A stretch of DNA of 64,000 nucleotides from the NCBI RefSeq assembly GCF_000427865.1, contig NZ_ATYV01000019.1:1-64000 (forward strand). Direction: 5' to 3'. Shown piece by piece: positions 1-9,650 of the stretch; the first letter of the stretch is position 1; every line of letters begins with the position of its first letter. The DNA is from Corynebacterium sputi DSM 45148 (GTDB taxonomy: Bacteria; Actinomycetota; Actinomycetes; Mycobacteriales; Mycobacteriaceae). Position numbers and translations under genes: made by a program. A model generated the notes under the pieces. That model saw only the letters and a program-made list of their open reading frames with translations. It made no database searches and was not told the origin of the DNA.

Positions 1-170
1 CAGGGGCGTATTTCTGGACCCAGCGGTAGATCGTGGTGTGATCGACCGGCACGCCCCGCTGAAGTCATCATTTCCTCCAGATCGCGGTAGCTCACACCGT
101 AGCGGCAGTACCACCGCACTGCCCACAGAATGATGTCACGGGGGAAATGACGACCGGAGAAGATACCCAT
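1..170 (-). pseudogene. IS6-family transposase, N-terminal part, frameshifted
   Basis: Translation from the ATG at 170 gives MGIFSGRHFPRDIILWAVRW, then YCRYGVSYRDLEEMM, the typical N-terminus of IS6-family DDE transposases. After EEMM-T near position 71 the family sequence continues only in another frame (QRGVPVDHTTIYRWVQKYAP), so one extra base breaks the gene. The HTTIYRWVQ helix is part of the family's helix-turn-helix. The catalytic DDE region would lie outside the window. The break could be real decay or a sequencing error. Confidence 0.8.
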
Positions 171-210
171 TGCTGTGATTATTTCACGTCGCTCTTCCTA
201 CTGCCCCAAC

Positions 211-224
211 TTTGCAACAGCACC
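211..224 (-). repeat. IS6-family terminal inverted repeat
   Basis: On the minus strand the 14 bases read GGTGCTGTTGCAAA. IS6-family ends are conserved as GG-N-(C/T)TGTTGCAAA, and the repeat lies just upstream of the transposase start, as expected. The 8-bp target duplication, if any, would begin at 225, but the partner end is not visible. Confidence 0.75.
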
Positions 225-362
225 TGTCCACCTCGTTGGGAATCTTCCGAAAGATTGAACCCGCCGCGTGCCAACCTACGTGCCAACGGCGTGCCAATCA
301 ATGCTAACCTATGCGTACTGTTGCACTTCCGGAATGACCGCAAAACAGCAGGTAGACAAAGG

Positions 363-389
363 AAAACCCCCGACCACCAGGGCCGGGGG
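363..389 (-). terminator. Rho-independent terminator of tmRNA
   Basis: On the minus strand, 12 bases after the tmRNA 3' end, a CCCCCG/CGGGGG stem is followed by TTTT. The position and the T-run fit an intrinsic terminator for ssrA. Confidence 0.7.
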
Positions 390-400
390 AAATCCGATTG

Positions 401-775
401 TGGAGCCGCCGGGAATTGAACCCGGGTCCTCAGTCACCTCGCTAGGGCTTCTCCGTGCGCAGTTTGCGCGGAGTCTCTGCTCGGCCCTCCGGTTCGGACA
501 AACACGACCGGATGACGGGCCCAGCCGCAAGTAAGAGTCCCAGTCCGACCTTGCGGCCAATCGGACTGGCGAGCCTCACTAGTCGATGCCAGGGTCCGGG
601 CCAGAGGCCTGCCCGGTCTGACAGACACGCGGTCGCTACTTAGGCAGCGAGGGCGTAGTCGCGCTGAGTGTTCTCGGCGCTTATGGGTTTGCTACGACGC
701 TTACGGTGGTCTCTAGCCTGCACCGGCACGCTTCCCCTAGCTCAATGCACTGAGTCGAAACCAAAAATCGGCCCC
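401..775 (-). ncRNA. ssrA: Transfer-messenger RNA (tmRNA)
   Basis: Read on the minus strand, the 5' end is GGGGCCGATTTTTGGTTTCG, the standard tmRNA start. The 3' end carries a T-arm (GGGTTCAATTCCC) and the acceptor strand CGGCTCC followed by discriminator A. GGGGCCG pairs with CGGCTCC with one G-U pair. CCA is not encoded, so it must be added. The internal tag frame at 640-678 encodes AENTQRDYALAA and a stop. The length of about 375 nt is normal. tmRNA with SmpB frees ribosomes stalled on broken mRNAs and marks the peptide for proteolysis; smpB lies 1.2 kb away on the same strand. Confidence 0.96.
640..678 (-). other. tmRNA proteolysis-tag reading frame
   Basis: Twelve sense codons and TAA encode AENTQRDYALAA. 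The QRDYALAA end is the shared actinobacterial tag ending recognised by Clp proteases. The resume codon is GCC (Ala), and the charged alanine added by tmRNA precedes it. Confidence 0.9.
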
Positions 776-990
776 GTCAGCTTCCGGCGGGCGGGAACGT
801 GTCATTCAACCAACCGGAATAGTTGACCTTAACCCCGCATCCGCGACTTAGTCAACCCCCAGTCGACCTCGTCAACAGATGAAGTTTTTACTTGAAAACT
901 CAAATATTAACTGCAGGGATAACTAGTCTTGACGCCGCCCGCTGTCTCTCCCCTGCTCAACCTTCCTTCTCGACCCGGGTGAATTACCGC

Positions 991-1900
991 ATGAAAGTCA
1001 GGTACCGGAACGAAGCCCGTCGGCTCATCGGTCGCCTCTGCCACAGCTTCACTCTCCCTCGTCGTCGCTGCGTGCATCGTCCCTGCGTCAGCGCACGCGG
1101 TTCCTAATCCTTCGGGGTCGGCCGACGCTGGTGACGCTCGAGGAAACTACGTCGCTTTTGGTGACTCATTCGCCGCGAATCCCGGGTTCAATGATGAGCC
1201 GAATTGAGCAGCCACTATCGCCGCCAGCGGATGCGATACCTCGACCGTGAACATCGGACACAGGGTGGCAGAGAAGACGAACCTGGATCTCCACGAGTAC
1301 GTCTGCAACGGCTCTGTCGTCTACATGCCCGAGGACGACGCAAGGAAGCGGTTGCTGGACCAGGTTGATTCGGCCGTCGCGAACACGCACTTGGACGAGA
1401 ACACCGAACTGGTCACGGTTCTCATCGGCGCGAACGACGCGGTTCGTATGTCGTGGACTCCTACGGAGCAGCAGAACTCCGAGTACGCGAAGAAGGTAGG
1501 CGTTGCTGTCGACGGAATCCGCGCCCATGCCCCGAACGCGGAGATTCTGCTGGTGGGATATCCGGAGATAACGAGCCCCGATGGGACTAACTACTTCTGC
1601 CCTATCAATGCATTTGGTATTGCACCACAGGTTCCGGCAGCTGTCGTGAACCAGGGCGAGTACGCACTTGATGCGCGCCAACAGCGCGCCGCAGCAGCCA
1701 ATGGGGCAACGTTCGTAGACCTGAAGGGCGTAGGCGGAATCGAGTCCGGGATGCGCGGACCGGATGGCGAACGGCTGATGTCGGCATATCTGGACACCGA
1801 TATCGACCGGTACAACCAGCCGTCACACCCCACCTTCGACGGTTCCGAGGTGTATGCCGCTGAGATCGCCCGTGTCTACGCGGAGACTTCCAACAACTAA
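991..1900 (+). pseudogene. Secreted SGNH/GDSL-type lipase, frameshifted and with an in-frame stop
   Basis: From the ATG at 991 the frame reads MKVRYRNEARRLIGRL, then moves by one base near 1039 into ATASLSLVVAACIVPASAHA, a clear signal peptide with an AHA cleavage site. The second frame continues through YVAFGDSFAANPGF, which holds the GDS nucleophile block, meets TGA at 1205-1207, and then stays open to 1900. The downstream part shows LIGANDA (family block III) and PSHPTFDG (the catalytic Asp/His region). Known SGNH hydrolases act outside the cell on lipids or esters. Two separate lesions point to a dead gene of about 300 codons. The 218-codon remainder from 1247 lacks both signal peptide and GDS and is unlikely to work alone. 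Sequencing error is the alternative. Confidence 0.8.
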
Positions 1901-1937
1901 CCGCGGGTTGCCAAGCAACTCGGAATAACGGCTCAGG

Positions 1938-2441
1938 TCAGGAGGTAATGCCCTTGACCCGTCGGCCGAGCTCACGGGTAACTTCCCGCTCCTCGGTGCG
2001 ACGCTTGATGTCCTGGCGCTTGTCGTAGTCCTGCTTACCGCTGGCCAAGGCAAGTTCCACTTTGAGCCGACCATCCTTGAAGTACAGGGACATCGGCACC
2101 AGAGTCTTATTGCCGTCGTGGACCTTGCCCATGATGGAGTCGATCTCACGGCGGTGCAACAAGAGCTTTCGGCTGCGCCGGGGCGCGTGGTTCGTCCAAC
2201 TGCCATGGGAGTACTCGGGCACGTGCAAGCCACGGAGCCAGATTTCGCCGTCATCGACGGTGGCGAAGGCGTCGACAAGCGAGGCCTTACCGTCACGCAT
2301 CGACTTCACCTCGGTACCGACCAGCACGATGCCGCACTCCCAGGTCTCCAAGATGTTGTAGTCGTGGCGCGCGCGGCGGTTCGTGGCGACTACGGGATTG
2401 CCGGAGTTCGCCTTACCTTTTTTCGTATTCTTCTTCGCCAT
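1938..2441 (-). CDS. smpB: SsrA-binding protein SmpB
   Basis: The 167-residue product has the SmpB hallmarks: N-terminal basic tail, then NRRARHDYNILETWECGIVL, GTEVKS, LRGLHVPEYSHG and a basic C-terminal tail (YDKRQDIKRRTEER) that enters the ribosomal mRNA channel. It carries tmRNA to stalled 70S ribosomes. The length is normal (about 160). It is encoded on the same strand as ssrA and downstream of a DUF454 gene with a 21-bp gap, so the two may be cotranscribed. The start MAKKNTKKGK is the only good choice. Confidence 0.96.
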   Translation of the reverse strand: MAKKNTKKGKANSGNPVVATNRRARHDYNILETWECGIVLVGTEVKSMRDGKASLVDAFATVDDGEIWLRGLHVPEYSHGSWTNHAPRRSRKLLLHRREIDSIMGKVHDGNKTLVPMSLYFKDGRLKVELALASGKQDYDKRQDIKRRTEEREVTRELGRRVKGITS

Positions 2442-2462
2442 AACCTGGGCAATACTACCCGA

Positions 2463-2909
2463 CTAAGCAGCCTCCCCGGAATGCCACGTGGCATCTCCTC
2501 TGGCACGCCGGCGCTTAAGAGTCAGCAGGTGAATCGATACGCACATCCCCAAGGCCGCGAACACGCCCCACACGACGGGCTTGTCGATGAAATAGGCGGA
2601 GAACCCTAAGCCGAGCCACAAGATGCTGAGCGTCTGCACCAACTGCCGTTTCGTCATTGTTCCTGCGTAGTAATTGACGATGTACGGCCCGAACCACCGG
2701 TGGGCCAGCAGCCAGGTATGCATGCGTTCGGATGACCTCGCGAAACAGAGGACGGCTAGGAGAAGAAACGGGGTCGTCGGGAGCAGCGGGAGAACAGCAC
2801 CGACCGCCCCGAGCCCAACACTGATCGATCCAACTGCCACCAGCACCCACCGCAGCGGCCCAGTCACCGGACGCAACTGAGCTGGGGAGGGAGCATTACC
2901 GGTGGTCAC
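2463..2909 (-). CDS. DUF454 (YbaN-type) small membrane protein
   Basis: With GTG at 2909 the product is 148 residues. It carries the DUF454 signature LPLLPTTPFLLLAVLCFARS followed by SSERMHTWLLAHRWFGPYI, and about four hydrophobic segments. Its biochemical role is unknown in the family; it should sit in the inner membrane. A longer frame up to 3128 exists but would run through the divergent hydrolase gene. The GTG lies 7 nt after a TAGGGT -10 on the minus strand, which suggests a leaderless transcript. smpB follows 21 bp downstream. Confidence 0.8.
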   Translation of the reverse strand: MTTGNAPSPAQLRPVTGPLRWVLVAVGSISVGLGAVGAVLPLLPTTPFLLLAVLCFARSSERMHTWLLAHRWFGPYIVNYYAGTMTKRQLVQTLSILWLGLGFSAYFIDKPVVWGVFAALGMCVSIHLLTLKRRRARGDATWHSGEAA

Positions 2910-2940
2910 GACCCCAACCCTACTCCGATACCCTCGAGGG
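2910..2940. promoter_or_regulatory. Back-to-back leaderless promoters (DUF454 / hydrolase)
   Basis: Only 31 bp separate the two divergent GTG starts. TAGGGT (minus, 2917-2922) ends 7 nt before the GTG at 2909. TACCCT (plus, 2929-2934) ends 6 nt before the GTG at 2941. Both fit the actinobacterial TANNNT -10 at the distance expected when transcription begins at the start codon. Confidence 0.5.
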
Positions 2941-3744
2941 GTGAGCGCCGATATCCCCTCCCGACGGACCCGAAAACACCGCACCGAACACGTCACCTTC
3001 CCCAACGCGGAAGGACTCATGTTGGCCGCGTCCATCGACCGGCCCTTTGAGGCGCCGAAGGCCTGGGCGATTGTCGCGCACTGCTTCACCTGCGGCCGGA
3101 AGTCGCCGGGAGCATCGAGGATCGCCAAGCGCCTCGCAGATCACGGCATTGCGAGCCTGCGTCTCGATTTCACCGGACTCGGGGATTCTGAAGGAACTTT
3201 TCGCCTTACGACGCTGTCCTCAAACACCACCGACCTCCTCTCCGCCTACCGATACTTGAAAGAGCGGGAAGAAGCTCCAACATTGCTCGTCGGACATTCC
3301 CTGGGAGCCAGCGCATCGATTCTGGCCGCTCCGCAGATGCCGACAGTGAAGGCTATCGCGGTGGTCGGCGCACCATTCCGGCCCGACGCGGCGATAAAGA
3401 ACCATGCCAGCGACGTGTGCGATCCAGATGAGACGGGAACAAGAGAGATTGTCATCGCCGGTCGGCAGGTGTCATTAGGTCCGGAGTTCTTGGAATCGGT
3501 GGAGAATTTCGATGCAGCCGCAAAACTCGCCGAACTTGGTCGGCCGCTGCTAATCCTGCATGCGCCGAAGGACTCAGTCGTACCGTTTGCCGAGGCAATC
3601 GAGATGTTCCAGGTGGCTACGGATGATTGCTCAGGGGCGGCGTCGCTGGTCTGTCTGGACGGAGCTGACCACCGACTCACGGTGAGCGGGTCTGCTCAGC
3701 AAGTGGCTGACATCGCCGCCGCGTGGGTTACGCCATATCTCTAG
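2941..3744 (+). CDS. Alpha/beta hydrolase, like the hydrolase half of hydrolase-OsmC fusions
   Basis: The 267-residue protein has the alpha/beta-hydrolase nucleophile elbow GHSLGAS, an acid residue in HAPKDSVVPF and a final histidine in DGADHRL. The N-terminal pattern (VTFPNAEGLMLAASIDRP, then WAIVAHCFTCGRKS, RLDFTGLGDSEG) is that of the hydrolase domain often fused to an OsmC domain; here the frame stops before any OsmC part. The substrate is unknown; such proteins act in the cytosol on esters or peroxides. The start chosen is GTG 2941 because of the -10 at 2929; the frame upstream overlaps the divergent gene. Confidence 0.8.
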   Translation: MSADIPSRRTRKHRTEHVTFPNAEGLMLAASIDRPFEAPKAWAIVAHCFTCGRKSPGASRIAKRLADHGIASLRLDFTGLGDSEGTFRLTTLSSNTTDLLSAYRYLKEREEAPTLLVGHSLGASASILAAPQMPTVKAIAVVGAPFRPDAAIKNHASDVCDPDETGTREIVIAGRQVSLGPEFLESVENFDAAAKLAELGRPLLILHAPKDSVVPFAEAIEMFQVATDDCSGAASLVCLDGADHRLTVSGSAQQVADIAAAWVTPYL

Positions 3745-3869
3745 TTTGCCCAACAGCAGGCTCAGACGCGGGCTACTCCTGCCTCAGATGTATCCATCAG
3801 GCGTGATTTCTTTGGACTTTTGCAGGAAAGGCCTGCATACGCCCCAACATCATGTGACAAAATTGTTAT

Positions 3870-5339
3870 ATGACCGATACGACCAGTGCTACGGCCACCG
3901 CCACTTCCGCCATCGACGACGCAGCTTTGGCCGATGCCTTTGGGACCGCAGACGCTCCTGTCTGGACGTGCCCTGCCGGGTCCTACCGAGGAATTCGCGA
4001 GGGAGCAGTCGATAGAGCCCGCAGCATTCGCTACGCCACTGCCGAGCGCTATCAGTTGCCGGTACTAGCAGGGGACCTTCCGGGCGGAGATGTCGTTGAT
4101 GCCAGCGAGCGCACCCCGGCGTGCCCGCAGGTCGGCGCGTCGCATATCTCCCAGGTGATGACCCCGCACCGCTCGAACCTCCCCCAGGAGGAGGACTGCC
4201 ACCGCTTGTCGATCACGATCCCGGCGAATACTCCGGCAGACGCGAAGCTGCCGGTCGTGGTGTGGATCCACGGAGGTGCTTTCATCACCGGTGGCGGAGA
4301 CGTCAACACCAATGACCCGGTCCGTGCGGTCGAGGAGCAGAACGTCATCATGGTGACGCCAACGTTCCGCCTGGGCATGTTCGGCTTCCTTGGCTCGATG
4401 GATGAGGAGTCCAACGGCGGAAAGCCGTCAATCCCGTGGAACCTCGGCCTCTACGACATCATCGTCGCTCTGCACTGGGTCAAGCGGAATATTGAAGGTT
4501 TCGGTGGGGACTCAGACAACATCACCCTTGGTGGTCAGTCCGCTGGCGCTGACGCCGTTCTCGGTGTTCTCACCGCTGAGGGCGCTGATCTGGCACAAGA
4601 GGTCGGCGGCGCCCGTGGGTTGTTCCACCGAGCAATCGTGCAGAGTGCGCCGATTGGATACAAGATCCGTCGTCACCAGTATTTCCCGGCGATGGTCGAG
4701 TCTGTCGGTCCGCCGCCTGCGGATGCACCTCTGGGTGAGATGGTCTCCGCCACCCATACCGCGACCCAGGCTGCGATGAAGATCAATCCCCGCATGGGCG
4801 GTCCCTTCGGGCTGAATTACAACCAAGCTCCACTGCCGGGTGAAGGCGGGATCGACGAGGCGCTGAAGTCGGCCGCGAGCCGCATCGACCTGCTGATGGG
4901 CCGCCTCACCCGCGAGACTGCGATGTACATGCAGGACATCAAATCTTGGACCACCCTGCGGGAAGTGCCGGCGATCGGCCGCAATGCCTCGGAATCCTTC
5001 GTGAAGAAGCACACTGCCGATTGGTACAGCTCGGTGAAGGATGCCACGGACCTGTGGGCGTCTGGCGGCGGCCGCGGCTACCGCTATCTGATGGAGTGGG
5101 GTGCCCCGGAGAACCCGTACTTCTCGGCGCACACCTCTGACGTGCCGCTGCTGCTTGGCACGAAGGAGACCTGGAAAGGGTCGACCCTGTTGGACGGGTT
5201 GGAGTGGAACGAGATCGACGCGACCGGCCGTCGTTTCCGCACCGTGTGGGGCGATTTCGTGCGAACCGGAAAAATCACTGACCCGGGCCGGGTGGAGTAC
5301 TTCATGTCGATCACGGAGTTCGGGCAGGAGCAGGCGTAG
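3870..5339 (+). CDS. Type-B carboxylesterase
   Basis: This 489-residue protein belongs to the carboxylesterase/para-nitrobenzyl esterase family. It shows the oxyanion-hole motif VVWIHGGAFITG, the nucleophile motif TLGGQSAGAD and a late histidine in YFSAHTSDVPLLLG. The EED..RLSI block before the oxyanion hole is also typical. It hydrolyses carboxylic esters; the natural substrate is unknown. No signal peptide is visible, so it is probably cytosolic. The ATG at 3870 has no clear ribosome site. The 3' end overlaps the convergent DMT gene by 29 bp. Confidence 0.88.
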   Translation: MTDTTSATATATSAIDDAALADAFGTADAPVWTCPAGSYRGIREGAVDRARSIRYATAERYQLPVLAGDLPGGDVVDASERTPACPQVGASHISQVMTPHRSNLPQEEDCHRLSITIPANTPADAKLPVVVWIHGGAFITGGGDVNTNDPVRAVEEQNVIMVTPTFRLGMFGFLGSMDEESNGGKPSIPWNLGLYDIIVALHWVKRNIEGFGGDSDNITLGGQSAGADAVLGVLTAEGADLAQEVGGARGLFHRAIVQSAPIGYKIRRHQYFPAMVESVGPPPADAPLGEMVSATHTATQAAMKINPRMGGPFGLNYNQAPLPGEGGIDEALKSAASRIDLLMGRLTRETAMYMQDIKSWTTLREVPAIGRNASESFVKKHTADWYSSVKDATDLWASGGGRGYRYLMEWGAPENPYFSAHTSDVPLLLGTKETWKGSTLLDGLEWNEIDATGRRFRTVWGDFVRTGKITDPGRVEYFMSITEFGQEQA

Positions 5340-6297
5340 CCTCCTCCTCACTATTTGCTTCCCGACGTCCCCCTTCACCTTCCCTCTCCCCCACATTCGT
5401 CGGTGCTGCTCCCAGAATGACCAGCACCACTGCGAGCAGTGCGAGGCCGGCCCAACCAAGTGGATCTAGGCGTTCGCCAACGATGACGACTGCCAGAAGT
5501 GTTGCGATGGCCGGTTCGGTGAGGGTGACAGTAGTGGCGGTGCTGGCACTCACCCGAGTGAGGCCGAAGCCAAAAAGAAGGTATCCAATGAACATTGGGA
5601 CTAGTGCCATATAAGCGGCGACACCGAAGGACTCTGCGGATTCAACCAGCGGTTTTCCGGTGATGAGTAGCACTGGCATCAGGAGTAGGCCACCGGCACC
5701 GAAGACTCCTCCCATCGACGCGCTGCGGCCAGCTCCGAGGAAGATCAACCGATGCACTGCCCAGGTGTAGCCGGCATAGGACACTCCGGCGAGCAGTCCT
5801 ACTCCGATGCCAAGCACTGTGTCCCTGCTCGAGGCGGTGTCAGAACCCATCCTCGAAGCACACAACATAACGCTGCCCACCACGCCAGTTCCCGCCGCCA
5901 GCACCCACCAGCAGCTCAGGCGTGAGCGGTCTAGGAACCGCTCCAGCACACCAGAGGCCAACGGCGCAGATGCCAATGACACCACCGATCCGATCGCTAC
6001 TCCGGCTAGGTGCATGGAGCTGTAAAAGGCCAGCGGATACACAAAGACTCCAATGGCTCCGGTGAGCACCGTCCCCTTGTACTTCACGAGCACTGGCCAC
6101 GATCTTTTCAGTGCCGGCACGGCAATGAGGGCTTGCAGGATTCCGCCGATTCCCAGCGCGGCCGCACCGATCGCGAGGGGCCCAACATCCGGTGCGAATG
6201 TCGCCGCGGTACCAGTGGTGCCCCACAACAGTGACGTCACTGTGATTGCGAGGATCCCCACTAGCTGACCACCCGCTGTGGGCTTAGGTCCGGTCAT
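5311..6297 (-). CDS. DMT-superfamily (EamA) permease
   Basis: The 328-residue protein has about ten hydrophobic segments in two EamA repeats, beginning GQLVGILAITVTSLLWGTTG and later AYMALVPMFIGYLLFGFGL. Members export metabolites or drugs. It starts at an ATGA overlap with the upstream tetR gene, so the two form one operon and the TetR protein probably controls it in response to a ligand that the pump exports. The last 35 codons are low-complexity (EREGEGGRREANSEEEA) and are encoded partly by one copy of the dispersed G-rich repeat (5357-5394). Confidence 0.85.
   Translation of the reverse strand: MTGPKPTAGGQLVGILAITVTSLLWGTTGTAATFAPDVGPLAIGAAALGIGGILQALIAVPALKRSWPVLVKYKGTVLTGAIGVFVYPLAFYSSMHLAGVAIGSVVSLASAPLASGVLERFLDRSRLSCWWVLAAGTGVVGSVMLCASRMGSDTASSRDTVLGIGVGLLAGVSYAGYTWAVHRLIFLGAGRSASMGGVFGAGGLLLMPVLLITGKPLVESAESFGVAAYMALVPMFIGYLLFGFGLTRVSASTATTVTLTEPAIATLLAVVIVGERLDPLGWAGLALLAVVLVILGAAPTNVGEREGEGGRREANSEEEATPAPARTP
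5357..5394 (-). repeat. Dispersed G-tract/CGTCGGGAAGC repeat, copy 1
   Basis: On the minus strand a purine tract beginning GTGGGGGAGAGGGAAGG runs into the exact core CGTCGGGAAGC (5357-5367). It lies in the 3' part of the permease gene and is read as GRREA. Confidence 0.7.
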
Positions 6298-6887
6298 GAG
6301 GTGGATGAAGGGTGGAGGGGGACGTCGGGAAGCACAGTCTGTGCAATATCCATCGCCCGGTCGATCAGGTCTGGGGTGCCCTCCAACCCAGCGCGAGTGA
6401 CAGCCCCTTCCAACAGGAGAGATAGATGCTCTGCCAGATCACGTGCGGCGTCGCCCATCCCGGCGACCACTAGGTGCTCGGCGATGATCGATTCAACTTC
6501 TTCTTTGTGCTCTCGCACCGCCTCTCGGCCAGGCGATCCGGCAGGCAGTTCAGCGGCCGCGTTCAGCAGTCCACAGCCACGGAAGCCTTGGTCAAAGGCG
6601 GACGAGGCGTGGTCACGGTAGGCCTCGAAGACCGCGCGGATCTTCTCCCCTGGTGTGTTCGCATGCTCCAGTCGAGCCGCATAGAGGCCGAGCCATTCAT
6701 CATGGCGGGCTCGAATGTAAGCCTCGATGACCTCATCCTTCGACGCGAAGTTGTTGTAGAGACTCATGCGGGCGACGCCCGCCTCCGCGGTGATCGTGTC
6801 CACGCCGGTAGCGGCCATCCCGTTGGCATAAAAGAGGCGCGCTGCGGCCTCGAGAATCTTGTCTTTCGCTGGTGTACGCGACGTCAT
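6294..6887 (-). CDS. TetR-family repressor
   Basis: The 197-residue protein has an N-terminal TetR helix-turn-helix (KILEAAARLFYANG, then GVDTITAEAGVARMSLYNNF) and a ligand-binding C-terminal domain that fits the LmrA/YxaF-type branch (CGLLNAAAELP). It overlaps the downstream permease gene by 4 bp. A perfect 20-bp palindrome sits beside its own -10 element, so it probably represses itself and the pump until the pumped compound binds. The last codons contain a copy of the dispersed repeat (encoding LPDVPLHPSS). Confidence 0.9.
   Translation of the reverse strand: MTSRTPAKDKILEAAARLFYANGMAATGVDTITAEAGVARMSLYNNFASKDEVIEAYIRARHDEWLGLYAARLEHANTPGEKIRAVFEAYRDHASSAFDQGFRGCGLLNAAAELPAGSPGREAVREHKEEVESIIAEHLVVAGMGDAARDLAEHLSLLLEGAVTRAGLEGTPDLIDRAMDIAQTVLPDVPLHPSSTS
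6299..6333 (+). repeat. Dispersed G-tract/CGTCGGGAAGC repeat, copy 2
   Basis: The plus strand reads GGTGGATGAAGGGTGGAGGG, then GGA and the exact core at 6323-6333. It spans the 3' end of tetR, antisense to the gene, where it is translated as LPDVPLHP. Confidence 0.75.
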
Positions 6888-6902
6888 GCCAGCACCATAT
6901 AT

Positions 6903-6922
6903 TAGGTAGATCGATCTACCTA
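6903..6922. promoter_or_regulatory. TetR operator palindrome
   Basis: TAGGTAGATCGATCTACCTA is a perfect 20-bp palindrome. It overlaps the upstream edge of TAATAT (minus strand, 6899-6904), the likely -10 of the tetR-permease operon, and sits 15 bp before tetR. Binding there would block RNA polymerase. It could also affect glgP, whose start lies 128 bp the other way. Confidence 0.8.
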
Positions 6923-7050
6923 TGGTTGACGTGACATGGACCCGCTAAGCAGGCATTTCGCGCGACAAAAGCGAATTGCCTCTATGCTTGGACAAGTCAG
7001 AAACGGTGTTAGTTACGCCACATCAGCCCATCGTTGATCGCAGGAGAGCC

Positions 7051-9489
<2,439 letters not shown>

Positions 9490-9491
9490 AG

Positions 9492-9517
9492 CACTCCGAA
9501 AAGCGCTTTCGGGGGTG
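9492..9517 (+). terminator. Possible hairpin terminator after glgP
   Basis: CACTCCGAAA pairs with TTTCGGGGGTG with one bulge and one G-U pair, 3 nt after the glgP stop. No T-run follows, so termination or mRNA-end protection are both possible. Confidence 0.4.
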
Positions 9518-9650
9518 TAACCGGGTGAAACGGGCGGGGCACAGGCTGACGGGGTTAGCCTCCACCCCCGCCCGTCAATCTTCCCGCCCGACAATGTGGC
9601 GCATTTCATGTTTGGATGGGGTAACTATTCCCATTGACTGAGGAGTCGAG

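Larger units (their letters stand above)
1..224 (-). mobile_element. End of an IS6-family insertion sequence (runs off window start)
   Basis: The segment holds the 5' part of an IS6/IS26-like transposase gene on the minus strand and, 40 bp in front of its start, a terminal repeat that reads GGTGCTGTTGCAAA on the minus strand, very like the IS26 end GGCACTGTTGCAAA. The element end is therefore placed at 224. The other end lies outside the window, so whether the whole element is present is unknown. The transposase is frameshifted, which suggests an inactive copy. Confidence 0.8.

Noticed and set aside
434..643. Open frames on both strands over the tmRNA region
   Set aside because: They lie within ssrA, whose ends and tag are clear; they are chance frames.
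892..1107. A 71-codon plus-strand frame
   Set aside because: It contains the start of the broken lipase signal peptide in its first frame; after the shift near 1039 it has no meaning of its own.
2118..2609. 163-codon plus-strand frame
   Set aside because: Antisense shadow of smpB; SmpB motifs on the other strand are unmistakable.
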